From Cupriavidus taiwanensis (GTDB lineage Bacteria; Pseudomonadota; Gammaproteobacteria; Burkholderiales; Burkholderiaceae), in NCBI RefSeq assembly GCF_900249755.1, contig NZ_LT976853.1, positions 2,081,274 to 2,145,273 on the forward strand: a DNA stretch of 64,000 bases. Direction: 5' to 3'. The position numbers were made by a program, and so were the translations under genes. This document shows positions 53,873 to 61,405 of this stretch, piece by piece. How positions within the stretch are numbered: position 1 is the stretch's first letter; every line of letters starts with the position of its first letter. The notes below the pieces were generated by a model. That model did no database searches. It saw nothing but the letters and a program-made list of their open reading frames with translations, and was not told where the DNA came from.

Positions 53873-55354
53873 TCAGGCCGCCGGCACCGGGCGCGGCCGG
53901 ATGCGCCAGGACGCCAGCATCGCGCTGGCGATCACCACGCCGACCGCAAGGAAGGTTTCGTCGAAGGCGCGGATGCGCGCCGCCTGCAGCGCGGTGTCGC
54001 CGGCCTGGCCCAGCACCGCGCCATGCTCGGCCAGGCGCCACTGCAGCCCCACCCCGGCCAGGCTCACGCCGATGGCCCCGCCCAGCTGGCGCAGGAAGTT
54101 GATGCAGCTCGAGCCCTGCGCGATCAGGCTGAAATCCACGCCCCGCATCGCCCCCAGCGTCAGCGACGGCAGGATGCAGCCCAGTCCGATCCGCCCCAGC
54201 ACCGCCAGCGCCACCAGCACCAGGTAAGGCGTCGCGCGCGAGCCCAGTGCCATCAGCAGGAACGACAACGACAGCAGCGCCAGCCCGAACGACACCTGCA
54301 CATGCGGCGGGATCCGGTGCGTGAAGCGCCCCGCCAGCGCAATCGTCAGCGCCAGCACCACGCCCGCCGGGAACAGCACCAGGCCGGCCCGCGACGGCGT
54401 GTACTCCAGCGCCATCTGCATATAGACCGGCAACAGGTAGGTCGAGCCGAACAGGCCCGCGCCATAGATGAAGGCCACCACCGCCCCCGCCGCGAACTGA
54501 CGGTAGCTGTAGAGCCGCATATTCATCAGCGGGTACGCCGCGCGCAGCTGCCACATCACGAACGCCGCCAGCATCAGCACGCCGAAGCCCGACAGCGCCA
54601 GGCCCGCCGGCACGCTGTCGCGCATCTCCACCACGCCGTTGAGCAGGCTGACCGTGGCGATGCCGGCCAGGCCCAGGCCGCGCCAGTCCAGCGGCTGGCG
54701 CTCGCCCATCATGATCGAATCCACCGCCATGAAGCGGCGCGCCATCAGCACGGCCAGCAGCGTCAGCGGCACCACCACGAAGAAGATCGAGCGCCAGCCG
54801 AAGGCCTCGACCAGGAAGCCGCCCAGGCTGGGGCCCAGCGCCGGCGCCAGCACCACGCCGAAGCCGAACAGGCTGATCGCCTTGCCCTGCTCGCGCTCTT
54901 CGAACACCCGCAGGATCAGGATATTGGGCAGCGGCTGCATGATGCCCGCGGCAATGCCCTCGGCCACGCGCATGGCGATCATCACGCCGTAGGTGGGCGA
55001 GAAGCCGCCCACCAGCCCGCCCGCGCCCAGCAGCAGCGACGCGCCCAGGAAGGTGCGCCGCAGCCCGTAGCGGTTCAGCAGCCACGGCGTCAGCAGCATC
55101 GACAGCGTCATCGCGACCATGAAGCTGGCCGCGACCCATTGCGCGCGCTCCTGCCCCAGCACGAAATGCCGGCTCAGGTCGGGAATGGCGACATTGACGA
55201 TGGTGGACGAGACGATCGACGAGATCGTGCCCAGCATCAGCGTCGCCAGCACCAGCCAGCGCAGCCGTTCGCCGTAGCGCGCGCGCAGCGCCTGCCGGGT
55301 CGGCAGACCCGGCCGCTGGCCGGAACCCTCCGGCGTGGCGGGGCCCTCGCTCAC
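53873..55354 (-). CDS. DHA2-family drug efflux MFS transporter (EmrB/QacA type)
   Basis: A 493-residue transporter with about 14 helices. Motif A is LLNRYGLRRTFLGASLL. The helix-5 motif C is GFGVVLAPALGPSLGGFLVEAFGWRSIFF. Membership in the 14-helix H+-antiporter family is clear; the substrate is not. Its stop lies 20 bases from the convergent acyl-CoA-binding protein gene, and its start overlaps the DUF1857 gene stop by four bases, so the two are probably co-transcribed. No EmrA-type adaptor is encoded nearby. Confidence 0.92.
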   Translation of the reverse strand: MSEGPATPEGSGQRPGLPTRQALRARYGERLRWLVLATLMLGTISSIVSSTIVNVAIPDLSRHFVLGQERAQWVAASFMVAMTLSMLLTPWLLNRYGLRRTFLGASLLLGAGGLVGGFSPTYGVMIAMRVAEGIAAGIMQPLPNILILRVFEEREQGKAISLFGFGVVLAPALGPSLGGFLVEAFGWRSIFFVVVPLTLLAVLMARRFMAVDSIMMGERQPLDWRGLGLAGIATVSLLNGVVEMRDSVPAGLALSGFGVLMLAAFVMWQLRAAYPLMNMRLYSYRQFAAGAVVAFIYGAGLFGSTYLLPVYMQMALEYTPSRAGLVLFPAGVVLALTIALAGRFTHRIPPHVQVSFGLALLSLSFLLMALGSRATPYLVLVALAVLGRIGLGCILPSLTLGAMRGVDFSLIAQGSSCINFLRQLGGAIGVSLAGVGLQWRLAEHGAVLGQAGDTALQAARIRAFDETFLAVGVVIASAMLASWRIRPRPVPAA

Positions 55355-55827
55355 CCCAGCCGCCCGGTGTCGGCGATCTCGCGGATCTTGCGGACGGTGT
55401 CGATGTCGGCCGCGTGGTAGGCAGACTTGACGATCTCGGCGTAGCGGTCGTCGCCGCTCGCATCGACGGCCGGCATGGTGGTTTCGTAGACAAAGCGCAG
55501 CAGCAGCGCGCCTGGCCCCGGGGTCTCGATCGCCATGGTCAGCGTGCCGCCGGCATGCTCGGGCGTGGCCGCGGTTTCATAGCGCACCAGCCGGCGCGGC
55601 TCGTAGACCACGTGGTCCTCGATCGACGCTTCGCCGAAATGCAGCACGCGGTCGATCCAGTTGTCGCCGCGGCCCACCACCTCGGCGCTGTCCAGGCCCA
55701 GCACGAAGAGCTCGGGAGATTCGGCGCGCAGCACCAGGCCTTGCCACAGCTGTTCGGCCGTCAGCGGTTCCAGCTGCGGGTTGCCCGGATCATTGATCTC
55801 AACCAAGTGCTCAAAACGCAACTTCAC
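55351..55827 (-). CDS. DUF1857 / AtaL-like START-fold protein
   Basis: A 158-residue protein of the SRPBCC (Bet v1-like) superfamily. FEHLVEINDPGNPQLEPLTAEQLWQGLVLRAESPELFV and SAYHAADIDTVRKIREIA are typical of the AtaL/DUF1857 group, which forms a hydrophobic pocket. It precedes and overlaps an efflux pump gene, so a role in handling a hydrophobic compound that is exported is possible (inference). The start region (55828-55860) is AT-rich and is a plausible promoter. Confidence 0.85.
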   Translation of the reverse strand: MKLRFEHLVEINDPGNPQLEPLTAEQLWQGLVLRAESPELFVLGLDSAEVVGRGDNWIDRVLHFGEASIEDHVVYEPRRLVRYETAATPEHAGGTLTMAIETPGPGALLLRFVYETTMPAVDASGDDRYAEIVKSAYHAADIDTVRKIREIADTGRLG

Positions 55828-56061
55828 TCTCCCATTTGCGGTAAGTCGATATTATGAAGTCTCCGCGTATTCGCGAGACCTTTTTGTCTGCGCGGTGCAA
55901 CATGGGCCGACCCGCCCCCTCTCGGATAACGGCCAGGCTCCGCACCGACTGAATTCCCCGCGCCAACGCCGCCCGGCGGAAACATCACTCCTGACAGCAG
56001 GTGTCAGGAGACCCGGCGCACAATGCGGCCCCTTGCCCACGGAACGCCGCAGGAGGCTGTG

Positions 56062-56469
56062 ATGGAGTTGCTGATCAATATCGATGTCGACGACCTGGCG
56101 CGCGGCATCGACTTCTACGCGCAAGGGCTGGGGTTGCGGCTCAACCGCACGCTGTTCGACGGCACCGTCGCCGAAATGCTGGGCGGCAATACCCCGATCT
56201 ACCTGCTCGCCAAGCCCGCGGGCACGCGCCCGACCACGCGCGCCGCGACCCGGCGCGACTATCGCCGCCACTGGACCCCGGTTCACCTCGATTTCGTCGT
56301 CGCTGACCTGGAGCAGGCGATCGAGCGCGCGCTCGACGCCGGCGCCGAGATCGAGGACTGGCCGCAGGAGTTTGCCTGGGGCCGGCAGGCGACGCTGTCG
56401 GACCCGTTCGGGCATGGGCTATGTTTTGTCGAATGGAAGGGCCAGGGGTACGGGGCCGTGGCGGGCTGA
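56062..56469 (+). CDS. VOC-family protein (glyoxalase/bleomycin-resistance fold)
   Basis: A 135-residue protein. The fold is two beta-alpha-beta-beta-beta units: MELLINIDVDDLARGIDFYAQGLGLRL... and TPVHLDFVVADLEQAIERALDAGAEIE...LSDPFGHGLCFVEW. Potential metal ligands are His70-ish in TPVHLDF and the final Glu in CFVEW. AGGAGG five bases upstream of ATG 56062 fixes the start, and the earlier ATG at 56023 lacks a site. Such proteins include lactoylglutathione lyases, dioxygenases and antibiotic-binding proteins, and the substrate is unknown. The ~165 bases after it lead into the mazEF promoter. Confidence 0.87.
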   Translation: MELLINIDVDDLARGIDFYAQGLGLRLNRTLFDGTVAEMLGGNTPIYLLAKPAGTRPTTRAATRRDYRRHWTPVHLDFVVADLEQAIERALDAGAEIEDWPQEFAWGRQATLSDPFGHGLCFVEWKGQGYGAVAG

Positions 56470-56599
56470 GCCGATCCATCTCGCCCGGGATAGGCGTTTT
56501 CGGACCATTCGCCTGTTGCCGGCTGCGCCGCGATGGCACATTTCCACGCAGGGTCGTGCCTGCCTGTTTCATTGATGCCCGCGTTGTAATAACATTGTG

Positions 56600-56609
56600 C
56601 TGACGTCAG
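56600..56609. promoter_or_regulatory. Candidate MazEF autoregulatory palindrome
   Basis: CTGACGTCAG is a perfect 10-base palindrome about 30 bases before the mazE start, in a stretch (56583-56600, GTTGTAATAACATTGTGC) that is unusually AT-rich and could contain a -10. MazE antitoxins commonly bind such sites. Confidence 0.4.
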
Positions 56610-56636
56610 TTTTGGCCACACCATGAGCAACGAGAG

Positions 56637-56891
56637 ATGAAGGCAACGATCCGCAAGATGGGCAACTCGCAAGGTGTCCTGATCCCCAAGGCAATCCTGG
56701 CACAGCTGGGTCTGGAGAATGAAATGGAAGTGGAAATGGAAGTCGTCAATGACTCCCTGGTGCTGCGCCGGCCGCGGCAGGCGCCGCGGCAAGGCTGGGC
56801 GGAAGCCAGCCGGCAGATCGCCGCGGCCGGCGACGACACCCTGGTGCTGGGCGACCTGCCCAACGCCGGCGACGCGGAGCTGAAATGGTAG
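56637..56891 (+). CDS. mazE: MazE-type antitoxin (AbrB fold)
   Basis: An 84-residue antitoxin. The N-terminal swapped-hairpin DNA-binding domain reads MKATIRKMGNSQGVLIPKAILAQLGL, and ENEMEVEMEVVNDSLVLRRPR completes the AbrB fold. The C-terminal tail (about 50-84) is the part expected to wrap around the toxin. It binds DNA to repress its own operon. The stop codon overlaps the toxin start by seven bases, so the two are translated together. Confidence 0.93.
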   Translation: MKATIRKMGNSQGVLIPKAILAQLGLENEMEVEMEVVNDSLVLRRPRQAPRQGWAEASRQIAAAGDDTLVLGDLPNAGDAELKW

Positions 56892-57205
56892 CGCGCGGCG
56901 ACGTCTGGCTGGTCGCGCTCGATCCCACCGTCGGCAGCGAGATCGAGAAGACGCGCCCCTGCGTCATCCTGTCTCCACCCGAAATGCATGACTACCTGCG
57001 CACCGTCACCGTGGCGCCGATGACCACCGGCAGCCGGCCGGCACCGTTCCGGATCCCGGTGACTTTCCAGCGCAAGACCGGGCTGATCCTGCTGGACCAG
57101 CTCCGCACCGTCGACAAGTCCCGGCTGGTAAAACGGGCGGGCGGCCTGAGCGAGCGCACCGTGGCGGACACCTTGCGGACCTTGCGTGAAGTCTTTGCTG
57201 ACTGA
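56885..57205 (+). CDS. mazF: MazF/PemK-type endoribonuclease toxin
   Basis: A 106-residue toxin. RGDVWLVALDPTVGSEIEKTRPCVILSP is the hallmark N-terminus; TVTVAPMTTGSRPAPFRIPV and LLDQLRTVDKSRLVK complete the CcdB/MazF fold. The catalytic Arg (about 25, KTRPC) and Thr (about 48, APMTTG) of MazF-type RNases are present. It cleaves single-stranded RNA at short motifs that cannot be predicted here. It forms a chromosomal TA pair with mazE, with no phage or plasmid genes around it. Confidence 0.94.
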   Translation: MVARGDVWLVALDPTVGSEIEKTRPCVILSPPEMHDYLRTVTVAPMTTGSRPAPFRIPVTFQRKTGLILLDQLRTVDKSRLVKRAGGLSERTVADTLRTLREVFAD

Positions 57206-57252
57206 GGTGCCGCGCAATGGCATTTAATGCCGGCAGGCTGGCACTGCGCGAC

Positions 57253-57268
57253 TTCATAAGCTTATGAA
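57253..57268. promoter_or_regulatory. AT-rich perfect palindrome upstream of metQ
   Basis: TTCATAAGCTTATGAA, a perfect 16-base palindrome 140 bases before the metQ start, in an otherwise GC-rich region. It may be an operator for the receptor gene or part of the mazEF 3' end; no T run follows on the sense strand that would make it a terminator. Confidence 0.5.
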
Positions 57269-57408
57269 AAAGAAATAGACGCCAGAATCGTCCGCGCCGC
57301 GCCATCCGCACGCAATTGCGTTAATCTGTGCGCTCGCTGCGGACAGGCGATCCCTGCCCGGCGCTTGCCTCTCACTCGCCACCTCACAACAAGACCTTCA
57401 CAACTCCT

Positions 57409-58218
57409 ATGCGCACGTCTTTCATCAAGCGTCTGGCGGCAGCAGTGTCCGCCGTGGGTTTTATCGCCGCCGGCAGTGCCTCGGCCCAGGAACAGACCAT
57501 TCGGGTCGGCACCGTCAGCGGGCCGGACGCCGAGGTCTGGCAGGTGGTCCAGAAGGTGGCCAAGCGCAATGGCCTGAACGTGAAGGTCGTTGAATTCAAC
57601 GACTACGTGCAGCCCAACGCCGCGCTCGACGCCGGCGACCTGGACGCCAACAGCTTCCAGCACCAACCGTATCTGGACAGCCAGGTGAAGCAGCGCGGCT
57701 ACAAGATGCAGAGCGTGGGCTACACGTATATCTCGCCGCTGGGCATCTACTCCAAGACCCTGAAGTCGCCCAAGGACCTGCCGCAGGGCGCCAAGGTCGC
57801 GGTACCCAACGACCCCTCCAATGAAAACCGCGCACTGCTGTTGCTGCAGGCGCAAGGCGTGATCAAGCTGAAGGCCGGCGCCGGCACCAACGGTTCCAAT
57901 GCCACGCCGCTGGACGTAGCCGAGAACCCCAGGAAGCTGAAGATCGTCGAACTCGACGCGGCCCAGCTGGCGCGCGCGCTGCCCGATGTCGGCGCCGCCG
58001 TGATCAACACCAACTACGCGCTCGCCGCCGGCCTGCAGCCGACCAGGGATGCCATCGCGCTGGAAGACATCCACAGCCCGTACGCCAACATCATCGTGGT
58101 GCGCACCCAGGACAAGGACAAGCCGTGGGTCAGGAAGCTGGTGGCCGCGTATCAGTCCGAAGACGTGCGCCAGTTCATGAAGGCGCAGTACAAGGGCGCG
58201 ATGGTGCCGTCGTTCTGA
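57409..58218 (+). CDS. metQ: MetQ/NlpA-family substrate-binding protein
   Basis: A 269-residue periplasmic receptor of the methionine-uptake (NlpA/MetQ) family. The signal peptide is residues 1-26 (FIKRLAAAVSAVGFIAAGSASA), with no lipobox cysteine, so it is soluble rather than a lipoprotein. The mature part has DLDANSFQHQPYLD, VGYTYISPLGIYS and VAVPNDPSNENRALLLLQAQGVIKL, the usual ligand loop, and INTNYALAAGL. It is normally partnered with MetN and MetI, which are absent here, so this is an orphan receptor. An earlier ATG (57328) would remove the signal peptide from the N-terminus and is rejected. Confidence 0.9.
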   Translation: MRTSFIKRLAAAVSAVGFIAAGSASAQEQTIRVGTVSGPDAEVWQVVQKVAKRNGLNVKVVEFNDYVQPNAALDAGDLDANSFQHQPYLDSQVKQRGYKMQSVGYTYISPLGIYSKTLKSPKDLPQGAKVAVPNDPSNENRALLLLQAQGVIKLKAGAGTNGSNATPLDVAENPRKLKIVELDAAQLARALPDVGAAVINTNYALAAGLQPTRDAIALEDIHSPYANIIVVRTQDKDKPWVRKLVAAYQSEDVRQFMKAQYKGAMVPSF

Positions 58219-58265
58219 TTGCCAGCGGGCGCGTGAATTTTTTCACGCGGCGCCCGTGCAGGGGC

Positions 58266-58293
58266 TTGCAAATTCCGCCGCCTTCGGTAGAAT
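58266..58293 (+). promoter_or_regulatory. Promoter of tRNA-Leu
   Basis: A -35 TTGCAA (58266-58271) and -10 TAGAAT (58288-58293), 16 bases apart, just before the tRNA. Confidence 0.7.
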
Positions 58294-58309
58294 TCGCGGC
58301 TCACCACCT

Positions 58310-58396
58310 GCCCAGGTGGCGGAATTGGTAGACGCACTAGGTTCAGGTCCTAGCGGTGGCAACACTGTGGAGGTTCGAGTCCTCTCCTGGGCACCA
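58310..58396 (+). tRNA. tRNA-Leu (anticodon CAG)
   Basis: An 87-nucleotide type-II tRNA. Acceptor arms GCCCAGG/CCTGGGC pair perfectly; the anticodon stem is CTAGG/CCTAG with loop TTCAGGT (anticodon CAG); there is a long variable arm (CGGTGGCAACACTG), T-loop TTCGAGT and an encoded CCA end. The final 21 bases plus two following bases are duplicated at 58527-58549. Confidence 0.97.
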
Positions 58397-58406
58397 CGTT
58401 TCAAGA

Positions 58407-58434
58407 AAAGGTCTGCGCATGCAGGCCTTTTTTC
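58407..58434 (+). terminator. Terminator of tRNA-Leu (first copy)
   Basis: Arms AAAGGTCTGC and GCAGGCCTTT around loop GCAT, followed by T6. An identical copy lies at 58559-58586. Confidence 0.9.
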
Positions 58435-58450
58435 ATATCTGCCCAGGAAG

Positions 58451-58507
58451 AAAAGCGCTTGAGCGCTTTTCGTGAGGACGAGAAGGGCTGCGCTTGCAAG
58501 CGCAGCC
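58451..58507. repeat. Two more hairpins between the duplicated terminators
   Basis: AAAAGCGC-TTGA-GCGCTTTT (58451-58470) is terminator-like on both strands. The 22 bases at 58486-58507 form a perfect palindrome (starts GGCTGCGCTTG, ends CAAGCGCAGCC). Confidence 0.8.
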
Positions 58508-58596
58508 GGGGTCGCGCCTGCGTGACCGAGTCCTCTCCTGGGCACCACGATTTAAAAGAAAGGTCTGCGCATGCAGGCCTTTTTTCTTTCCGCGAG

Positions 58597-58625
58597 AAAG
58601 GCCCGCACGAAAGTGCGGGCCTTTT
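58597..58625 (+). terminator. Further terminator hairpin before the serine hydrolase gene
   Basis: Arms AAAGGCCCGCAC and GTGCGGGCCTTT with a GAAA loop, followed by TTGTTTTT. With the tRNA terminator copies and the 58451 hairpin this gives four terminator-like structures in 220 bases. Confidence 0.85.
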
Positions 58626-58710
58626 GTTTTTCCGGACCCGCCGGGATTCACGTGCCTATCGCCTACAGTAAATTCCAGGGCGCGCGGGCGCCGCCGTCGG
58701 GAGACCTGTC

Positions 58711-60264
58711 GTGGGCACACTGCAAGAGCGTCGCCGTTTTCTGGGAGCCGCGCTGAGCGGCCTGCTGGTCCCCACCCTGCCCGCCTGCGGTGGCGATGAC
58801 GATCCGGCGCCGGCGCCGCCGCCCGATCCGGTTCCCGACGCGCAGATCCGCGCCGCCATCGCCCAGGTCGATACGCTGGCGGCCAACCTGATGGCGAGCT
58901 CCGGCGTGCCCGGCATGGCCGTCGCCGTGGTGCGCGGCAACCAGGCCGTTTACGCCAGGGGCTTCGGCCGCCGGCTGGTGACCGATCCCGCGCCGGTCGA
59001 TGCCGATACCGTGTTCCAGCTGGCATCGGTGTCGAAGCCGATCGGCGCCACGGTGGTGGCGCGGCAGGTCGGACGCGGCAGCATCGGCTGGGATACCCCG
59101 GTGATCCGCCACCTGCCCGGGTTCGCCTTGTCCGATGCGGAAACCACGCAGGCCGTGACCGTCGGCGACCTCTACGCGCATCGTTCCGGCCTGCCCGACC
59201 ATGCCGGCGACCGGCTCGAAGACATGGGCTACGATCGCCGCGAAGTGCTGGCACGCCTGCGCTTCCTGCCGCTGCATCCGTTGCGCGCGGTCTACGAGTA
59301 CACCAACTTCGGCATGACCGCCGCGGCCGAGGCGGTGGCCAACGCCGCCGGCACCGACTGGGCCACGCTGTCCGAGCAGGCCATCTACCAGCCGCTGGGC
59401 ATGACCCGCACCAGCTCGCGCTACGCCGACTTCGCCGCGCGCGACAACCGCGCGCTGGGCCACGTCAGGGTCAACGGCAACTGGGTGCAGGGCATGGGCA
59501 CCATGCCCGATGCGCAATCGCCTGCCGGCGGGGTCAGCGCCTCGGTCAACGACCTGGCCAGATGGCTGGTGATGGTGCTGGCCAAAGGCGAGTTCGCCGG
59601 GCAGCGCATCGTCGACGCCGCGGCGCTCGCGCCGGCGCTGTCGGAGCAGATGCAAAGCGGCCCGCCCGTGCAGGGCCGCCCCGCCAGCTACTACGGCTAC
59701 GGCTTCAATGTCGGCACGACCGAGCTGGGGCTGACCAACTACAACCATTCCGGCGCGTTCGCGGTGGGCGCGGCCACCAGCTTTACGGCGGTGCCGTCGC
59801 TGAACCTGGCCATCGTCACGCTGACCAACGGCTATCCCATCGGCATCCCGGAAACACTGAACGCGCAGTTCTTCGACCTGGTCCAGTACGGCGCCTTCCG
59901 CCGCGACTGGGGCGCAATCTTCACCGAGGCCTTCGCGCCGCTGCTGGTGCCCGAGGGCCGGCTGGTGGGCCAGCCGCGGCCGGCAAACCCGCTGCCCGCG
60001 CGCGCGCTGTCCACCTATGCCGGCACCTACCGCAACGACTACTACGGCCCGCTGCTGGTCACCGAACAGGGCGGCGCGCTGGTCATGACGCTGGGCGCGA
60101 AGCCGCTGGTGCTGACGCTGGCGCATTGGGATGGGGACGTCTTTACCTTCACGCTCCACAACGAGAACGCCACCCCCGGCACGATCTCGCGCGCGGCCTT
60201 TGCCAGCAACCAGGTATGGCTGGAGTATTACGACCACGAAGGGCTGGGCGTCTTTGTCCGCTAG
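58711..60264 (+). CDS. Tat-exported lipoprotein serine hydrolase (class C beta-lactamase family)
   Basis: A 517-residue serine hydrolase. The N-terminus ERRRFLGAALSGLLVPTLPAC combines a twin-arginine motif (RRRFLG) with a lipobox ending at Cys26, so the protein is probably exported folded and lipid-anchored. The beta-lactamase/DD-peptidase fold has nucleophile Ser106 in QLASVSKP (SxxK with Lys109), Tyr197-Thr-Asn199 in YEYTNFG (YxN), and HSGAF as the third motif (KTG replaced by HSG, as in esterase-type members). Residues about 420-517 are an extra beta domain. A D-stereospecific aminopeptidase or esterase activity is as likely as beta-lactamase. The start is a GTG. Confidence 0.88.
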   Translation: MGTLQERRRFLGAALSGLLVPTLPACGGDDDPAPAPPPDPVPDAQIRAAIAQVDTLAANLMASSGVPGMAVAVVRGNQAVYARGFGRRLVTDPAPVDADTVFQLASVSKPIGATVVARQVGRGSIGWDTPVIRHLPGFALSDAETTQAVTVGDLYAHRSGLPDHAGDRLEDMGYDRREVLARLRFLPLHPLRAVYEYTNFGMTAAAEAVANAAGTDWATLSEQAIYQPLGMTRTSSRYADFAARDNRALGHVRVNGNWVQGMGTMPDAQSPAGGVSASVNDLARWLVMVLAKGEFAGQRIVDAAALAPALSEQMQSGPPVQGRPASYYGYGFNVGTTELGLTNYNHSGAFAVGAATSFTAVPSLNLAIVTLTNGYPIGIPETLNAQFFDLVQYGAFRRDWGAIFTEAFAPLLVPEGRLVGQPRPANPLPARALSTYAGTYRNDYYGPLLVTEQGGALVMTLGAKPLVLTLAHWDGDVFTFTLHNENATPGTISRAAFASNQVWLEYYDHEGLGVFVR

Positions 60265-60278
60265 CGCGTGCGCGCGGT

Positions 60279-60318
60279 GTGGCACGACCGTGGCAGCGAC
60301 TGTGGCAGCGCCGTGGCC
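60279..60318. repeat. Short tandem repeats between serine hydrolase and MBL genes
   Basis: Units GTGGCACGACC, GTGGCAGCGACT, GTGGCAGCGCC and a partial GTGGCC follow directly after the serine hydrolase gene. Confidence 0.65.
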
Positions 60319-60475
60319 ATGTCGCATTGACACTCGCCCCCCTCGCGCCAATACTGCAACACGCTCCCCTGCCACCCTTGCCCGCCGGCGCCGCACCCGC
60401 AGCACTGACGCAGCGGCACTGCGGACCCGGGGCCGGAACGGTTCGATCCATGACTCAGCCACGGAAGGAACGACC

Positions 60476-61372
60476 ATGACCAGATTCCGCGCAGTCGTAT
60501 TCACCGCCGCCATCGCCACGCTCGCCGCCTGCGGCACGCCCCCGCCGACCCCCACCGCGGTCACGCAGGCGCCCCCTGCCACCGCCACCACCACCGCTGC
60601 TACCACCGCCGCCACCGCCGGCAAGACCGAAATCCTGTGGCTCGGCCAGGCCGCGGTCCGCATTACCTCGCCGGGCGGCAAGGTCATCGTCATCGATCCC
60701 TGGCTCACCACCAACCCGAAGACCCCCGCCGGCTTCCGGCAGCTGCCCGCGCTCGGCAAGGTCGATGTGATCCTGGTGACCCACGCGCACAACGACCACC
60801 TCGGCGACGCCCCGGCGCTGGCGCAGCTGAACAACGCGCCGATCTACAACGGCGGCGGCATGGGCCAGGCCCTGATCAACCTCGGCATGGTCCCCGCCGC
60901 GCTGGTGCAGCGCTTTGGCAAGAGCGGCACCGTGATGCCGTTCGGCCCGACCGGACCGAAGATCACCGCGGTACACGCCGAGCACTCGTCGGAACTGGTG
61001 CGCAAGAACCCGGCCACCGGCAAGGACGATACCCACTATGGCGGCGAACCGGTGGGCTACATCGTCGAGATGGAGAACGGCTTCCGCGTCTGGCACATGG
61101 GCGATACCGGCCTGTTCGGCGACATGCGGCTGATCGGCGAGCGGTACCGGCCCGACCTGGTGCTGGTCCCGATCGGCGACCACTTCACCATGGGGCCGCA
61201 GGACGCGGCGATCGCGGTGCGCGACCTGATCCGGCCGCGCTTTGCGATCCCGATCCACTACCAGACCTCACCGCAACTGCGCGGCACGCCGCAGGAATTC
61301 AACGCCGCGCTGGGCACCGGCGCAGCCACGCGCGTGATCGTGCCGCAGCCGGGAGAGAAGGTCGATTTCTGA
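60476..61372 (+). CDS. Lipoprotein MBL-fold metallo-hydrolase
   Basis: A 298-residue metallo-beta-lactamase-fold hydrolase. The signal peptide and lipobox LAAC end at Cys19, and a low-complexity PPPTPTAVTQAPPATATTT linker follows, so it is a membrane-anchored envelope protein. The metal site has THAHNDHLGD (HxHxDH), AEHSSE, HMGDTGLFGD and IPIHYQTS. It resembles the UPF0173/YtkL-type and L-ascorbate-6-phosphate lactonase-like hydrolases (usually cytoplasmic), so the envelope location is notable. AAGGAA upstream and ATG 60476 set the start. Confidence 0.9.
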   Translation: MTRFRAVVFTAAIATLAACGTPPPTPTAVTQAPPATATTTAATTAATAGKTEILWLGQAAVRITSPGGKVIVIDPWLTTNPKTPAGFRQLPALGKVDVILVTHAHNDHLGDAPALAQLNNAPIYNGGGMGQALINLGMVPAALVQRFGKSGTVMPFGPTGPKITAVHAEHSSELVRKNPATGKDDTHYGGEPVGYIVEMENGFRVWHMGDTGLFGDMRLIGERYRPDLVLVPIGDHFTMGPQDAAIAVRDLIRPRFAIPIHYQTSPQLRGTPQEFNAALGTGAATRVIVPQPGEKVDF

Positions 61373-61405
61373 TCCGGCCGCGCGGGACCATGCCCGCGCG
61401 CCGGC

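Larger units (their letters stand above)
58376..58586 (+). repeat. Direct repeat of the tRNA-Leu 3' end and its terminator
   Basis: The 23 bases from 58376 to 58398 (tRNA T-arm to CCA plus CG) recur exactly at 58527-58549. Further on, the 28-base terminator hairpin 58407-58434 recurs exactly at 58559-58586. Only about 10 bases between the two blocks differ. The period is about 151 bases, and the spacer holds extra hairpins. This could be an old integration footprint or a local duplication. Confidence 0.88.

Noticed and set aside
57206..57408. A SAM/SAH riboswitch before metQ
   Set aside because: No conserved riboswitch core or terminator/anti-terminator pair could be recognised. Only the 16-base palindrome is clear.
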